Below are positions 1 through 7,823 of a DNA stretch of 18,805 bases, piece after piece (the stretch's first letter is position 1; each line of letters opens with the position of its first letter). Source of the stretch: Gammaproteobacteria bacterium (GTDB lineage Bacteria > Pseudomonadota > Gammaproteobacteria > UBA12402); assembly GCA_028282395.1 (NCBI GenBank), contig JANQHY010000196.1, forward strand, positions 1-18,805. The letters are read 5' to 3'. Made by a program: the position numbers and the translations under genes. The notes under the pieces are model-generated. The model searched no databases. It worked only from the letters and a program-made list of their open reading frames with translations, and was not told the DNA's origin.

Positions 1-2
1 AC

Positions 3-428
3 AAAGAACTCTGCGATTACGATGTCTTCTCAATGTTCCGGCGCTGCTCAAAATTGGAGTTTAATCATCCAGCCGTCCACATCGCTAGACGTTTGCATAA
101 ACGCCGTCTACCACGTACCTATCATATCCCCCCTAGCCAAGTTGCTAAAGCGAAAGTATTAATCTCCAAAACCAAACAGCTACTCACTGAAACTATTGAT
201 GATTGGCAGATCGACCTGCCACAACTATCGCATCAATCCTACTGTGCCGAAGATGACCCTGTTCTGGTAGTAGAGGAGAACGGGATGGTGAAAAAACTCG
301 AGGAACACTCTCTGGTCATGAACGCTGTCTCTGACCAATGGGAGAATATGAACCTAGTCATTATCGATCATGCGCTACTGAGGATGCCAGAAGTCCGAGA
401 GCTATGTAAGGCGCTGGCACTACTATAG
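3..428 (+). CDS. C-terminal part of a probable HD-domain phosphohydrolase (partial)
   Basis: The frame is open to the left edge, so the ATG at 33 is internal and only the C-terminus is present (about 141 codons, stop TAG at 426). The visible order is an acidic helix (ELCDYDVFSMF), a basic stretch (ARRLHKRRLPRTYHI), then a mixed alpha/beta tail. This resembles the part downstream of the HD core in SAMHD1/COG1078-type phosphohydrolases, where a 'TDxD' helix precedes an 'RRLxK' segment. The metal-binding HD core lies outside the window, so the function is an inference from a weak tail match and the substrate cannot be stated. glmU starts 43 bases downstream on the same strand. Another protein with a similar C-terminus is possible. 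Confidence 0.5.
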   Translation, partial: KELCDYDVFSMFRRCSKLEFNHPAVHIARRLHKRRLPRTYHIPPSQVAKAKVLISKTKQLLTETIDDWQIDLPQLSHQSYCAEDDPVLVVEENGMVKKLEEHSLVMNAVSDQWENMNLVIIDHALLRMPEVRELCKALALL

Positions 429-471
429 CCACCATGCTAATATAGCGGTCGTAATCGAAAGGGGTCATTAA

Positions 472-1863
472 ATGAAGCTAACTACTGTTATTTTGGCGGC
501 CGGGCAAGGAACGCGGATGAAATCTGACCGCCCCAAAGTCCTGCATGCGCTTGGCGGCAAACCGCTGCTACGCCATGTTGTCGATACAGCACAGAGCCTT
601 TCACCACAAGCGATCTATGTTGTCTATCATCATCAGAAGCGTGCGCGCGTTCGTGACGAAATGGCCGACCTAGCTGTTACCTGGATTGATCAAACCGAAA
701 CGCTTGGAACCGCTCATGCCGTGCAGCAGGCATTACCACTGATTGATGATGATCAACGTGTACTGATTCTTTACGGTGATGTGCCACTTATCACGACAGC
801 GACACTGGAAAAACTACTGGCAACCCCTACTGATGCGATTGCTTGGTTGACTGCTATTGTTGATGATCCAAGCGGATTAGGCCGCATCCTCCGCGATGAT
901 GCTCAGCGCGCAATTGCCATTGTTGAAGAGCGCGATCTGGCTCCTGAACAACGCGCGATTAATGAGATAAATAGTGGCATTGCGCTGATCCCGGCGCGGC
1001 TGCTAAAAAAGTGGCTGCCAACCATTGATGATAACAACAAGCAGCAGGAGTTCTATTTAACCGACCTTTTTGCTTTAGCTATTAATGCTGGCCATACCGT
1101 CACCACCGTGACACCGGAACAACCATGGGAGGTATTAGGCGTCAATAGCCGTATGCAATTAGCAAAACTGGAGCGTTGCTACCAACGCCACATTGCGTCA
1201 CAGCTACTCAATCAGGGGGTTACCTTGCTCGACCCAGATCGTTTTGATCTACGTGGCGAATTGCAGTGCGGTCGTGACGTGACTATTGATGTAAATGTCA
1301 TCTTTGAAGGGCAGGTTAGCCTGGGTAATGGCGTCACTATTGGTGCAAATGTCTATCTGCGTGATGTTGAAATTGCTGATAATGTCACGATCAAAGCTAA
1401 TAGCTTTATTGAACAATCAGTCATTGAAGCAGATTGTCGTGTTGGCCCACTGGCACGTATTCGCCCACAAACACGGCTTAAACGCGGCAGTATTGTTGGC
1501 AACTTTGCTGAAATCAATCGCAGCACTATTGGCGAAAAAAGCAAAATTCACCACCACTGTTACATTGGCGATACCAAGATGGGAAGTGGCGTTAACATTG
1601 CCGCTGGCACAGTCGTATGCAATTACGATGGTGCTAACAAACACCCAACAACTATCGGTAATGGCGCATCAACTGGCGGCAATAGTAACCTAGTCGCACC
1701 AGTTACCATTGGTGAGCATGCCATGATTGCCGCTGGCTCAACCATCACCAAACCAGCACCGGCAGAGAAACTTACCGTTGCCCGCAATCGCCAAGTAACC
1801 ATTGATAAATGGAAACGTCCACAGAAAAACCCTGACCATAAAAAAGTACCACTAGGAGAATAA
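472..1863 (+). CDS. glmU: Bifunctional UDP-N-acetylglucosamine pyrophosphorylase / glucosamine-1-phosphate N-acetyltransferase
   Basis: This cytoplasmic enzyme makes UDP-GlcNAc, the precursor of peptidoglycan and lipopolysaccharide. It acetylates GlcN-1-P and then adds UMP. The N-terminal nucleotidyltransferase domain (about 1-230) has [15 protein letters not shown] at 8-22, [10 protein letters not shown] at 74-83, YGDVPL at 101-106 and EINSGI at 165-170. The C-terminal left-handed beta-helix (about 255-450) has GNFAEI at 343-348 and NYDGANK at 384-390. His361 falls where the catalytic acetyltransfer histidine (E. coli His363) aligns. Length is 463 residues against 456 in E. coli. The start is supported by AAAGGGG at 458-464. 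Local oddities are [10 protein letters not shown] and STGGNSN, where E. coli has KAGHLTYLGD and VGSDTQ. metK follows two bases after the stop, so the two are probably translationally coupled. In many gammaproteobacteria glmU sits near atp or glmS instead. Confidence 0.98.
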   Translation: MKLTTVILAAGQGTRMKSDRPKVLHALGGKPLLRHVVDTAQSLSPQAIYVVYHHQKRARVRDEMADLAVTWIDQTETLGTAHAVQQALPLIDDDQRVLILYGDVPLITTATLEKLLATPTDAIAWLTAIVDDPSGLGRILRDDAQRAIAIVEERDLAPEQRAINEINSGIALIPARLLKKWLPTIDDNNKQQEFYLTDLFALAINAGHTVTTVTPEQPWEVLGVNSRMQLAKLERCYQRHIASQLLNQGVTLLDPDRFDLRGELQCGRDVTIDVNVIFEGQVSLGNGVTIGANVYLRDVEIADNVTIKANSFIEQSVIEADCRVGPLARIRPQTRLKRGSIVGNFAEINRSTIGEKSKIHHHCYIGDTKMGSGVNIAAGTVVCNYDGANKHPTTIGNGASTGGNSNLVAPVTIGEHAMIAAGSTITKPAPAEKLTVARNRQVTIDKWKRPQKNPDHKKVPLGE

Positions 1864-1865
1864 CA

Positions 1866-3023
1866 ATGAGCCACGAACAACTTTTTACCTCTGAGTCTGT
1901 CTCTGACGGCCACCCTGATAAAATTGCCGATCAAATCTCTGATGGCATCCTTGACGCCATTCTCGCGCAAGATAGCGGCGCTCGCGTTGCCTGCGAAACC
2001 TTCGTCACGCGTGGGTTAGTATTGATTGGCGGTGAAATCACTACCTCTGCCTGGGTAGATATGGAAGCGATTGCCCGCGATATCATCCATGATATTGGTT
2101 ATAATGACCCAGAATTAGGTTTTCATTACCAAACTTGCAGCATTCTTTGTGCTATTGGTAAACAGTCTCCAGACATTGCCCTTGGTGTTGATGCCCGCCC
2201 CGACCACGAACAGGGTGCTGGCGATCAAGGATTAATGTTTGGTTATGCCAGTGATGAAACTGATCTGCTCATGCCAGCGCCAATTACCTATTCTCACCGC
2301 CTAATGCAACGACAAAAACTGCTACGCGAAAATGGTGTTTTGCCATGGTTACGCCCTGATGGTAAAGCACAGGTCTCCTTTCGCTATGAGAATAACCAAC
2401 CATGCGCCATTGATGCAGTAGTTCTATCAACACAGCACGATGAGAGCGTATCACATAAAGACCTCACTGAAGCAGTGATGGAGGAGATAATTAAACCGGT
2501 TTTACCACAACAATACCTCCATAAAAAAACAAACTACTTTATTAATCCCACTGGGCGTTACGTCATTGGTGGACCGGTCAGTGACTGCGGGGTAACCGGA
2601 CGTAAAATTATTGTTGATACTTATGGCAGCATGGCGCGCCATGGCGGCGGCGCTTTCTCCGGTAAAGATCCAAGTAAGGTTGACCGCTCTGCTGCCTATG
2701 CAGCACGTTACGTAGCTAAAAATATTGTTGCTGCAGGACTGGCACGGCAGTGTGAAGTACAGATTGCTTATGCCATCGGTGTCGCAGAACCGGTATCGAT
2801 CCGTATTGAAACATTTGGTAGCGGCAAAATCAGCGATGAAAAATTAGCAAATCTGGTCACAGAGCATTTTAATCTCAAACCACGCGCAATTATCGATGAC
2901 CTCGATCTACTTAAACCGATCTACCGCCCCACGGCAGCATATGGTCATTTTGGTCGTGATGATACTACCTTCAGCTGGGAGAAGAGCGATCGTGCCGATA
3001 TACTACGTGATGCAGCACAGTAA
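1866..3023 (+). CDS. metK: S-adenosylmethionine synthetase
   Basis: Cytoplasmic methionine adenosyltransferase, which makes S-adenosylmethionine from ATP and methionine for all methyltransfer, including that by RsmE encoded next door. Length is 385 residues (E. coli 384) and identity to the E. coli protein is visibly high throughout. Motifs are GHPDK at 15-19, [12 protein letters not shown], the glycine-rich loop [20 protein letters not shown], and the C-terminal TAAYGHFGR. The Shine-Dalgarno AGGAGA at 1855-1860 lies within the last codons of glmU, which supports coupling. No SAM riboswitch could fit in the two-base gap upstream. The stop is 15 bases from rsmE on the same strand. Confidence 0.98.
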   Translation: MSHEQLFTSESVSDGHPDKIADQISDGILDAILAQDSGARVACETFVTRGLVLIGGEITTSAWVDMEAIARDIIHDIGYNDPELGFHYQTCSILCAIGKQSPDIALGVDARPDHEQGAGDQGLMFGYASDETDLLMPAPITYSHRLMQRQKLLRENGVLPWLRPDGKAQVSFRYENNQPCAIDAVVLSTQHDESVSHKDLTEAVMEEIIKPVLPQQYLHKKTNYFINPTGRYVIGGPVSDCGVTGRKIIVDTYGSMARHGGGAFSGKDPSKVDRSAAYAARYVAKNIVAAGLARQCEVQIAYAIGVAEPVSIRIETFGSGKISDEKLANLVTEHFNLKPRAIIDDLDLLKPIYRPTAAYGHFGRDDTTFSWEKSDRADILRDAAQ

Positions 3024-3038
3024 CAAACGGTCACAGGG

Positions 3039-3788
3039 ATGGCAGTAACTCGCATCTATCACCCTGGCACACTACAGTGTGGTGAGACGGTACCCCTAAC
3101 CAAAGCAGCGTCACACCACCTACAACATGTATTACGCATTAAAGTTGGCACCATCATTACGCTGTTTAACGGAGAGGGCGGGCAATTTAATGCTGAAATA
3201 ACCACAATTAAAAAACAGCAGGTAGTTGCCACCATCAACCAATTTGTTGATATCGATATTGAATCTCCCCTCAATCTCCACCTTGGTCAAGCAATTTCAA
3301 AAGGTGAACGCATGGATTGGGTAGTACAGAAAGCCGTTGAACTCGGCGTTAACACTATCACCCCAATTATCACCGCACGCTGCCCAATTAAATTAACTGC
3401 GACGCAACAACAGAAACGTTGGACACACTGGCAACGTATTACCGAGAGCGCTTGTGAACAGTGTGGCCGTAATCGTCTTCCAACTGTGAACGCTCCATTA
3501 CGCTTAGCCACTTGGTTAGAGAGTTTCACCAGTTCTGTTACAACAATTAAACTTGTTCTCGATCCCAATAGTGACCACCCTCTTTCCACAGCAATTGATA
3601 CAGAAACTTCACCAATCACCGCAATCACTCTTTTAATTGGCCCTGAAGGTGGATTGAGTGCTGAGGAGATTACCCTGGCAAAAAACGCCAAGTTCCATAA
3701 TGTCAAATTAGGCCAACGTATTTTACGTACTGAAACCGCTGCGATTGCTACCTTAGCCGCTATGCAAACACTATATGGGGATTTTTGA
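3039..3788 (+). CDS. rsmE: 16S rRNA (uracil1498-N3)-methyltransferase
   Basis: SPOUT-class methyltransferase that uses SAM to methylate U1498 of 16S rRNA in assembled 30S subunits. Length is 249 residues (E. coli 243). The N-terminal PUA-like RNA-binding region is about 1-75. The C-terminal trefoil-knot domain shows AISKGERMDWVVQKAVELGV, ESACEQCGRN, GPEGG at 201-205 and ILRTETA at 228-234, which are the family's SAM-binding signatures. An AAACGG stretch at 3025-3030 may serve as a weak ribosome-binding site for the ATG at 3039; the AGGG directly before the ATG is too close. It lies 15 bases after metK. In E. coli metK and rsmE are also near neighbours, with galP and endA between them. gshB, which usually follows rsmE, is absent here and plsY takes its place. 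Confidence 0.96.
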   Translation: MAVTRIYHPGTLQCGETVPLTKAASHHLQHVLRIKVGTIITLFNGEGGQFNAEITTIKKQQVVATINQFVDIDIESPLNLHLGQAISKGERMDWVVQKAVELGVNTITPIITARCPIKLTATQQQKRWTHWQRITESACEQCGRNRLPTVNAPLRLATWLESFTSSVTTIKLVLDPNSDHPLSTAIDTETSPITAITLLIGPEGGLSAEEITLAKNAKFHNVKLGQRILRTETAAIATLAAMQTLYGDF

Positions 3789-3851
3789 ATTGACAACAGC
3801 GCATAAACCCTGAATCATACATAACAGAATTGATTTTAAGGAGTTAACCCA

Positions 3852-4526
3852 ATGGCTATTATCATCTCACTTGTCATCGCCTACTTGCTTGGCTCAATTA
3901 ATAACGCCATATTGATCTGTTTCTGTCTCAGACTCGGCGATCCACGCAAAACTGGCTCAGGCAATCCTGGCGCAACCAATGTTTTGCGCATGGGTCACAG
4001 TCGTGCCGCAGCGATTATTCTACTTGGCGACCTACTAAAAGGCCTAATTGCTGTCATTATTGGTCGGCTGTTTCACCTACACGGCTTTGATCTTGGCCTA
4101 GTGGCATTTGCAAGCTTTGTTGGCCATGTTTACCCTGTCTTTTTCAAATTCAAAGGTGGTAAAGGGGTAGCAACGATGCTCGGCGCACTAATTGGACTTA
4201 GCCCACTACTGGGTCTGGCAGCAATTGTTACTTGGCTGCTGGTTGCTTTTCTGTCACGCTACTCCTCCCTGGCAGCAATTGTTACTTGTGTCGTCGCACC
4301 GATTTATACGATCCTGTTACCATTCTCCAACGCACAGTTTTTCCTCCCCTTGGTAGCCTTAGCCCTATTACTCATCTATCGCCATCGCCCCAATATTGAG
4401 CGTCTGCGCCGTGGTGAAGAGGACAAAATCCAGCTACGCCGTAAAGGCCTGGCGGAAGCCATTCATAGCGTTGCTGAAACAGATGACGAAGAAACAGAGA
4501 ATGATGACGATAAGAAACAAACTTAG
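3852..4526 (+). CDS. plsY: Acyl-phosphate:glycerol-3-phosphate acyltransferase
   Basis: Integral inner-membrane enzyme that transfers an acyl group from acyl-phosphate to glycerol-3-phosphate, the first step of phospholipid synthesis. It needs PlsX as partner, which is not in this window. The three family motifs are visible: LGSINNA at 13-19, GSGNPGATN at 35-43 and KGGKGVAT at 101-108. About five membrane segments are predicted by eye. Length is 224 residues against 205 in E. coli. The excess is a hydrophilic, strongly acidic C-terminal tail (ETDDEETENDDDKKQT), expected to face the cytoplasm. A good Shine-Dalgarno (TAAGGAG, 3838-3844) supports the start. It is 63 bases from rsmE and may be last in the housekeeping transcript. 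A hairpin and repeat remnants follow. Confidence 0.96.
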   Translation: MAIIISLVIAYLLGSINNAILICFCLRLGDPRKTGSGNPGATNVLRMGHSRAAAIILLGDLLKGLIAVIIGRLFHLHGFDLGLVAFASFVGHVYPVFFKFKGGKGVATMLGALIGLSPLLGLAAIVTWLLVAFLSRYSSLAAIVTCVVAPIYTILLPFSNAQFFLPLVALALLLIYRHRPNIERLRRGEEDKIQLRRKGLAEAIHSVAETDDEETENDDDKKQT

Positions 4527-4547
4527 CGCTTCATTAACTCTCTTACA

Positions 4548-4572
4548 ATTGCTTCGCTACGCTCGCAATGAC
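4548..4572. repeat. Dispersed palindromic repeat remnant (ATTGC...GCAAT type)
   Basis: A GC-richer 25-base segment lies in the AT-rich gap after plsY, with inverted ends ATTGC (4548-4552) and GCAAT (4565-4569) around TTCGCTACGCTC, followed by GAC. This wording is typical of short intergenic palindromes scattered through many proteobacterial genomes, especially those of intracellular bacteria. Only one copy is seen here, so its repeat nature is inferred from the familiar motif. Confidence 0.55.
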
Positions 4573-4588
4573 AAGCGTGTACTATTTC

Positions 4589-4614
4589 CCCCTCTTCCCC
4601 AGCCGGAAGAGGGG
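4589..4614. repeat. Perfect 10-bp hairpin after plsY
   Basis: CCCCTCTTCC (4589-4598) pairs perfectly with GGAAGAGGGG (4605-4614) around the six-base loop CCAGCC. No U-tract follows on either strand; the plus strand continues CAGAAAAAA. It is therefore not a standard intrinsic terminator, though it could pause polymerase or protect the plsY mRNA end. It lies only 17 bases after the ATTGC repeat and may belong to the same decayed composite element. Confidence 0.7.
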
Positions 4615-4674
4615 CAGAAAAAATATTATTCAAAATATCTGACAAAAGCCCTATAACCAAGGTGACAAGCAACA

Positions 4675-4683
4675 TGTTATAAT
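4675..4683 (+). promoter_or_regulatory. Extended -10 promoter of the LuxR-type gene
   Basis: TG at 4675-4676, one spacer base, then a perfect TATAAT at 4678-4683 forms an extended -10 element. No good -35 hexamer lies at 16-18 bases, which fits this promoter class. Transcription would begin near 4690, about 50 bases before the chosen start codon. Confidence 0.6.
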
Positions 4684-4694
4684 ATAAATGTGTT

Positions 4695-4706
4695 CATATG
4701 CATATG
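4695..4706. promoter_or_regulatory. 12-bp perfect palindrome in the LuxR leader, possible operator
   Basis: CATATGCATATG is a perfect palindrome placed at about +5 to +16 of the predicted transcript, between the -10 element and the Shine-Dalgarno. A symmetric site here could bind a dimeric regulator, possibly the gene's own product (autoregulation). The site is seen; its function is inferred. Confidence 0.35.
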
Positions 4707-4739
4707 CGCACACTGATTTATTACGCACAGGAGTTAATT

Positions 4740-5570
4740 ATGGCTACTACAGAAGAAATTGCACCGCTGTCCTTTCAATATCAAGATGATACCAGACAAA
4801 TTGCCGAGCCCTTTTTTAATTACTCAGATACCAGCTATTTTTCTTATGAACGGATTTATCGTAATAATGAGGGATTCTATCTATCTAATACCTGTGAAAT
4901 TATCCAAGAGGCCATCAAAAATAATGTCTTTATTAATTATGCAGCACTGGACAAACTGACCAAAGAAAACAAGGAGATTAATACAATACATAATACTTTC
5001 TACTATCTACTAAAAGAGAATAACAAAGTCTGTGAGGAGTTTGTTAAAAAGAATTTTGGCCTACGAAATACTTTCCTTTTAGTAGATCAGTACGAAGACT
5101 ACTTTGATATGTTCGCTTTTTCATCAAGATCTGCTGAGAAGTTTTCACGGTTCTGCTTTAACAATCTCGACTGTTTGGTGAAGTTTAAAAGCTATTTTAA
5201 AGATAGCGCTAAAACAATGATTAACGAACTTGCCGACAATCGTATACAGATGTCAGTTAATTATCTTGGCGATTCTGCATGCGCAAACGACAGCACTGCC
5301 GCCCACAATCGTAAAAAGTTACTCGAGGCAATAGAACCAAAAGATTACTACTTTACCCACAATAACAAACAGTACCAAATGACTAAAAGAGAGTTTGAAT
5401 GTCTAAAATGCCTCGCCCAAGGCCGCACCATGAAAGAGGCCGGTAGAATTTTAAATATCTCTGATCGTACTGTTGAGGAGCACATTATTAGCCTAAAAAA
5501 TCGCTTTACTGTCAACAATAAAACAGAATTGATCGATCTTTACTTAGCTAGTGACCTCATTATATTGTAA
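4740..5570 (+). CDS. LuxR-type helix-turn-helix transcriptional regulator
   Basis: Predicted DNA-binding regulator of 276 residues. The C-terminus (214-276) is a LuxR/GerE-type HTH: TKREFECLKCLAQGRTMKE followed by AGRILNISDRTVEEHI, with the typical E-x-E-x-L-x-x-L-A-x-G pattern. The N-terminal ~200 residues are rich in Asn, Phe and Tyr and contain no receiver, PAS or autoinducer domain that I recognise, so the signal sensed is unknown. The frame could open at 4698, but AGGAG at 4729-4733 with a six-base spacer identifies the ATG at 4740. Its 3' end overlaps that of the transporter gene on the other strand by 27 bases. Together with the adjacent transporter and CMD-like gene it may form a local sensing and uptake group; this is inference from position only. 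Confidence 0.88.
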   Translation: MATTEEIAPLSFQYQDDTRQIAEPFFNYSDTSYFSYERIYRNNEGFYLSNTCEIIQEAIKNNVFINYAALDKLTKENKEINTIHNTFYYLLKENNKVCEEFVKKNFGLRNTFLLVDQYEDYFDMFAFSSRSAEKFSRFCFNNLDCLVKFKSYFKDSAKTMINELADNRIQMSVNYLGDSACANDSTAAHNRKKLLEAIEPKDYYFTHNNKQYQMTKREFECLKCLAQGRTMKEAGRILNISDRTVEEHIISLKNRFTVNNKTELIDLYLASDLIIL

Positions 5571-6830
5571 TGGCACAACATCTGAACGGTGCCAACGCAT
5601 TAATATCAGTAGTGACAACAGGTTCGCTGCAGCAATAAAAAAGGCCGAAGCATAAAAAACACCCGTTAGCTTAACCAGTGATACCGCTATTAATGGGCAG
5701 GTTGCAGAGAACAGTACAACTGTAATATTAATCGCCATTGATATACCAGTAAAGCGAATATTATTAGGGAAAAACAGTGTAAAAAACGGCGCTAATACTG
5801 GCTCTAGCAGTGAAACCGATGCAACCAACATTAATTGACCTAGCAAAGCAAACCCAGCAGGATTATGATGCACCATTAATAATACTGGAGTAGGCACAAA
5901 CATTAATGCTAAAAAGCCGGCTTTAAGCACCTTTTCAATACCAATCTGATCAGCCAGGTAACCGACTAGTGGTGTTAGCACTAAATAGAAAATCAGCCCC
6001 ATCATCGCAATATGTAAATAGTAACCACCGGAAATCCCCGATACCTGTTTAACAAAGGCAGGATAGTAGACCAACGAATAGTAAAAACCGGCAGCATCAC
6101 CAGCAGCTAAGAGAACCAAAAAGACGATAGTCTTATAATGTTTCAGCATCACCACTTTAATAGGCAGACGAACTGTCTTCTTATTTTTCTGCATAGCAAT
6201 AAAAACTGGCGATTCGACTGCTTTGAGACGCAAATAGAGACCAACAAACCCCAAAACAAAACTCAATAGAAAGGGAATCCGCCAAGCGTTGCCGGCCATA
6301 TTACCGTGATGTAAAGAGAGCACTAGATTACCAATCAACGTACCCAATAACAGACCACAACCGCTACCAAAACCAACAAAACTTTGGCAAAAAAAGTAAT
6401 GCTTCTTCGAAACCATCTCACCGACAAAGGTAAACATTCCAGCATACTCACCACTGACAGCAAAGCCTTGCAACAGACGTAATAACAATAAGGGGGTAAT
6501 GACCCAATAGACACTATGCACATGGGTATTATGATGTGTAGGCAATAAGCCAATACAGGTCGAGGCCAATGCCATCAAGAAAACTGAAGCAACAATCGCT
6601 TTCTTACGGCCATATTTATCACCAATATGACCAAAAAAGATACCACCAACCGGGCGCATGACAAACCCTGTGGCAAATACCGCTAAAGATAGTAGCAATG
6701 AGACGGTCTTATCCTCATGTGGAAAAAATACTTGAGCTAAAATGGGCGCTAATATACCAAAAATAGCAAAATCATACCATTCAAGCATGGTACCCATGAC
6801 ACAGTAAGACAATGTTCTGACAAATCCCAT
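5544..6830 (-). CDS. MFS transporter of the metabolite:H+ symporter (ProP/KgtP/ShiA-like) family
   Basis: Inner-membrane carrier of 428 residues with about 12 hydrophobic segments. Family signatures are LEWYDFAIFG at 16-25, RPVGGIFFGHIGDKYGRKK at 59-77 (the cytoplasmic loop motif between helices 2 and 3) and RLLQGFAVSGEYAG at 118-131. The MHS family moves osmolytes, dicarboxylates, shikimate or citrate with protons, and the substrate cannot be told from this sequence. In intracellular bacteria, carriers of this family are often annotated ProP without proof. Shine-Dalgarno AGGAGA lies just upstream of the ATG at 6830, preceded by an A-run. It is convergent with, and overlaps, the LuxR-type gene, and divergent from the CMD-like gene across an AT-rich 268-base gap. 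Confidence 0.92.
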   Translation of the reverse strand: MGFVRTLSYCVMGTMLEWYDFAIFGILAPILAQVFFPHEDKTVSLLLSLAVFATGFVMRPVGGIFFGHIGDKYGRKKAIVASVFLMALASTCIGLLPTHHNTHVHSVYWVITPLLLLRLLQGFAVSGEYAGMFTFVGEMVSKKHYFFCQSFVGFGSGCGLLLGTLIGNLVLSLHHGNMAGNAWRIPFLLSFVLGFVGLYLRLKAVESPVFIAMQKNKKTVRLPIKVVMLKHYKTIVFLVLLAAGDAAGFYYSLVYYPAFVKQVSGISGGYYLHIAMMGLIFYLVLTPLVGYLADQIGIEKVLKAGFLALMFVPTPVLLMVHHNPAGFALLGQLMLVASVSLLEPVLAPFFTLFFPNNIRFTGISMAINITVVLFSATCPLIAVSLVKLTGVFYASAFFIAAANLLSLLILMRWHRSDVVPLQYNEVTS

Positions 6831-6940
6831 CTCTCTTCTCCTTTTTTTTTATTAAGAAAGTGCGTTATTATTACAAATAATGAAAGAGAATAACTAGATG
6901 ACAACTTATTAATTAATTATCATCCAATCAATAAACTATA

Positions 6941-7036
6941 AGTAAGTTATTATTAAATAAGGTCAATTAGTAAACTATTTTAGTGGCTTTATTGCTTAAT
7001 ATTGATAGTGTATAATTTTTTATTTAGTAAGTTATT
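6941..7036. promoter_or_regulatory. Three AGTAARYTATT repeats around a promoter, candidate operators
   Basis: AGTAAGTTATT occurs at 6941-6951 and again identically at 7026-7036, with the variant AGTAAACTATT at 6969-6979. A -10-like TATAAT sits at 7011-7016, so the third copy would lie just after the transcription start of the CMD-like gene, while the first two lie upstream and nearer the divergent transporter. This arrangement suits repression or co-regulation of both genes. The gap is very AT-rich, so chance similarity is a real alternative. Confidence 0.4.
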
Positions 7037-7098
7037 GCCTGAATTTACCAAGCAACTCTTACTGTTTTGATGTATAACAGATTAACTGGTAAAAAAAT

Positions 7099-7737
7099 AT
7101 GGATGAAAAGAAACTCTCATCTGCTGACATAAGCAGTCTCAAACCAAAACTTTCCAAGATGATGACACAACTTTATGGCAGCGAAAATGCGAAAGTTGTT
7201 TATGAGAAATGCCAACAGGCCGACCCTTACTTTAATAAATTTGTTCAGGAAGTGGTTTACGATCAACTGTGGACACTCCCAGGTTTAACATTAATAGAAA
7301 AAAGTCTAGTGACTATCACTGCTCTAACAACGGTTGAGAAAGAGGAACAACTTGGCATTCATCTACAAGGCTACCTGAACCTTGATAATAGCCCCAACAA
7401 GCTTGACATGATCTTCAACTATATGGTCGAACAGCGTTATATTCGTGCAACAAACCTGGTATTTACCATTATTACCAATCTGATTGGGGATCGCGACAAT
7501 ATCCACCCCGCAACACTTAGCGACCGTGAAAAAGCCATTATTGATGTTGTTTACTTTGTTGCCAAAAGCGACTATCCACGGCTAAGCTCTACCCTGGAAA
7601 CACTATTGGCACAACAAATATTGGATAAAGAAGCGGTTGCCAGTATTCTGCGCCACCAAATGATCTACTGTGGCTGTCCATGGTCAATGAATGCTTTCTC
7701 GGTTTTGAACAGTATTTCAGCAACAGATAACAAGTAG
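7099..7737 (+). CDS. Carboxymuconolactone decarboxylase (CMD)-like family protein
   Basis: A 212-residue cytoplasmic protein with an AhpD-like/CMD pattern. Residues 41-94 (ADPYFNKFVQEVVYDQLW, then PGLTLIEKSLVTITAL, then EEQLGIHLQGYLN) follow the family consensus of an entry helix, 'RxLVTLAAL' and 'HxxxAL'. A second, weaker copy at about 140-205 ends in YCGCPWSMNAF, matching the 'YAGFPAALNA' end of the domain. There is no CxxC pair of the AhpD peroxidase type, so a peroxidase-reductase role is unlikely. Known relatives act in beta-ketoadipate catabolism or are uncharacterised, and no other catabolic genes are nearby. There is no Shine-Dalgarno; an A-run precedes the ATG. It diverges from the MHS transporter, with shared AGTAARYTATT repeats between them. 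Confidence 0.75.
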   Translation: MDEKKLSSADISSLKPKLSKMMTQLYGSENAKVVYEKCQQADPYFNKFVQEVVYDQLWTLPGLTLIEKSLVTITALTTVEKEEQLGIHLQGYLNLDNSPNKLDMIFNYMVEQRYIRATNLVFTIITNLIGDRDNIHPATLSDREKAIIDVVYFVAKSDYPRLSSTLETLLAQQILDKEAVASILRHQMIYCGCPWSMNAFSVLNSISATDNK

Positions 7738-7765
7738 GAAAATAACTACAGTTGTGCTGAACCCG

Positions 7766-7807
7766 TTGTCACGCGGCTTGACCGCGGGAAAATCGGAGTG
7801 CTGACAA
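7766..7807. repeat. Nested palindromic repeat remnant
   Basis: The outer inverted pair is TTGTCA (7766-7771) and TGACAA (7802-7807). Directly inside the left arm is a second hairpin, CGCGG (7772-7776) with CCGCG (7782-7786) around CTTGA. The core GCGGCTTGACCGCGGGA recalls the 'CCCGCGGCTTGACCGCGGGATC' type of intergenic palindrome common in alpha- and gammaproteobacteria. It lies between the convergent CMD-like and deformylase-like genes and could act as a two-way 3'-end structure, but no U-tract is present. Confidence 0.6.
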
Positions 7808-7823
7808 TGACAGAGCGCAATTT

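Noticed and set aside
1623..1970. A 115-codon minus-strand frame across the glmU/metK junction
   Set aside because: It overlaps two well-supported genes on the opposite strand and has no motif or start signal.
3287..3796. A 169-codon open frame on the minus strand across rsmE
   Set aside because: It is antisense to a clear RsmE with all family motifs, its translation resembles no protein, and no ribosome-binding site was seen.
4589..4614. Intrinsic terminator of plsY
   Set aside because: The stem is excellent, but neither strand has a U-tract after it. It was kept as a hairpin/repeat instead.
6995..7003. CTTAATATT as a PmrA box (effector-type regulation)
   Set aside because: Only one half-site is present; the second tandem half expected after two bases is missing, and the gene downstream is not effector-like.
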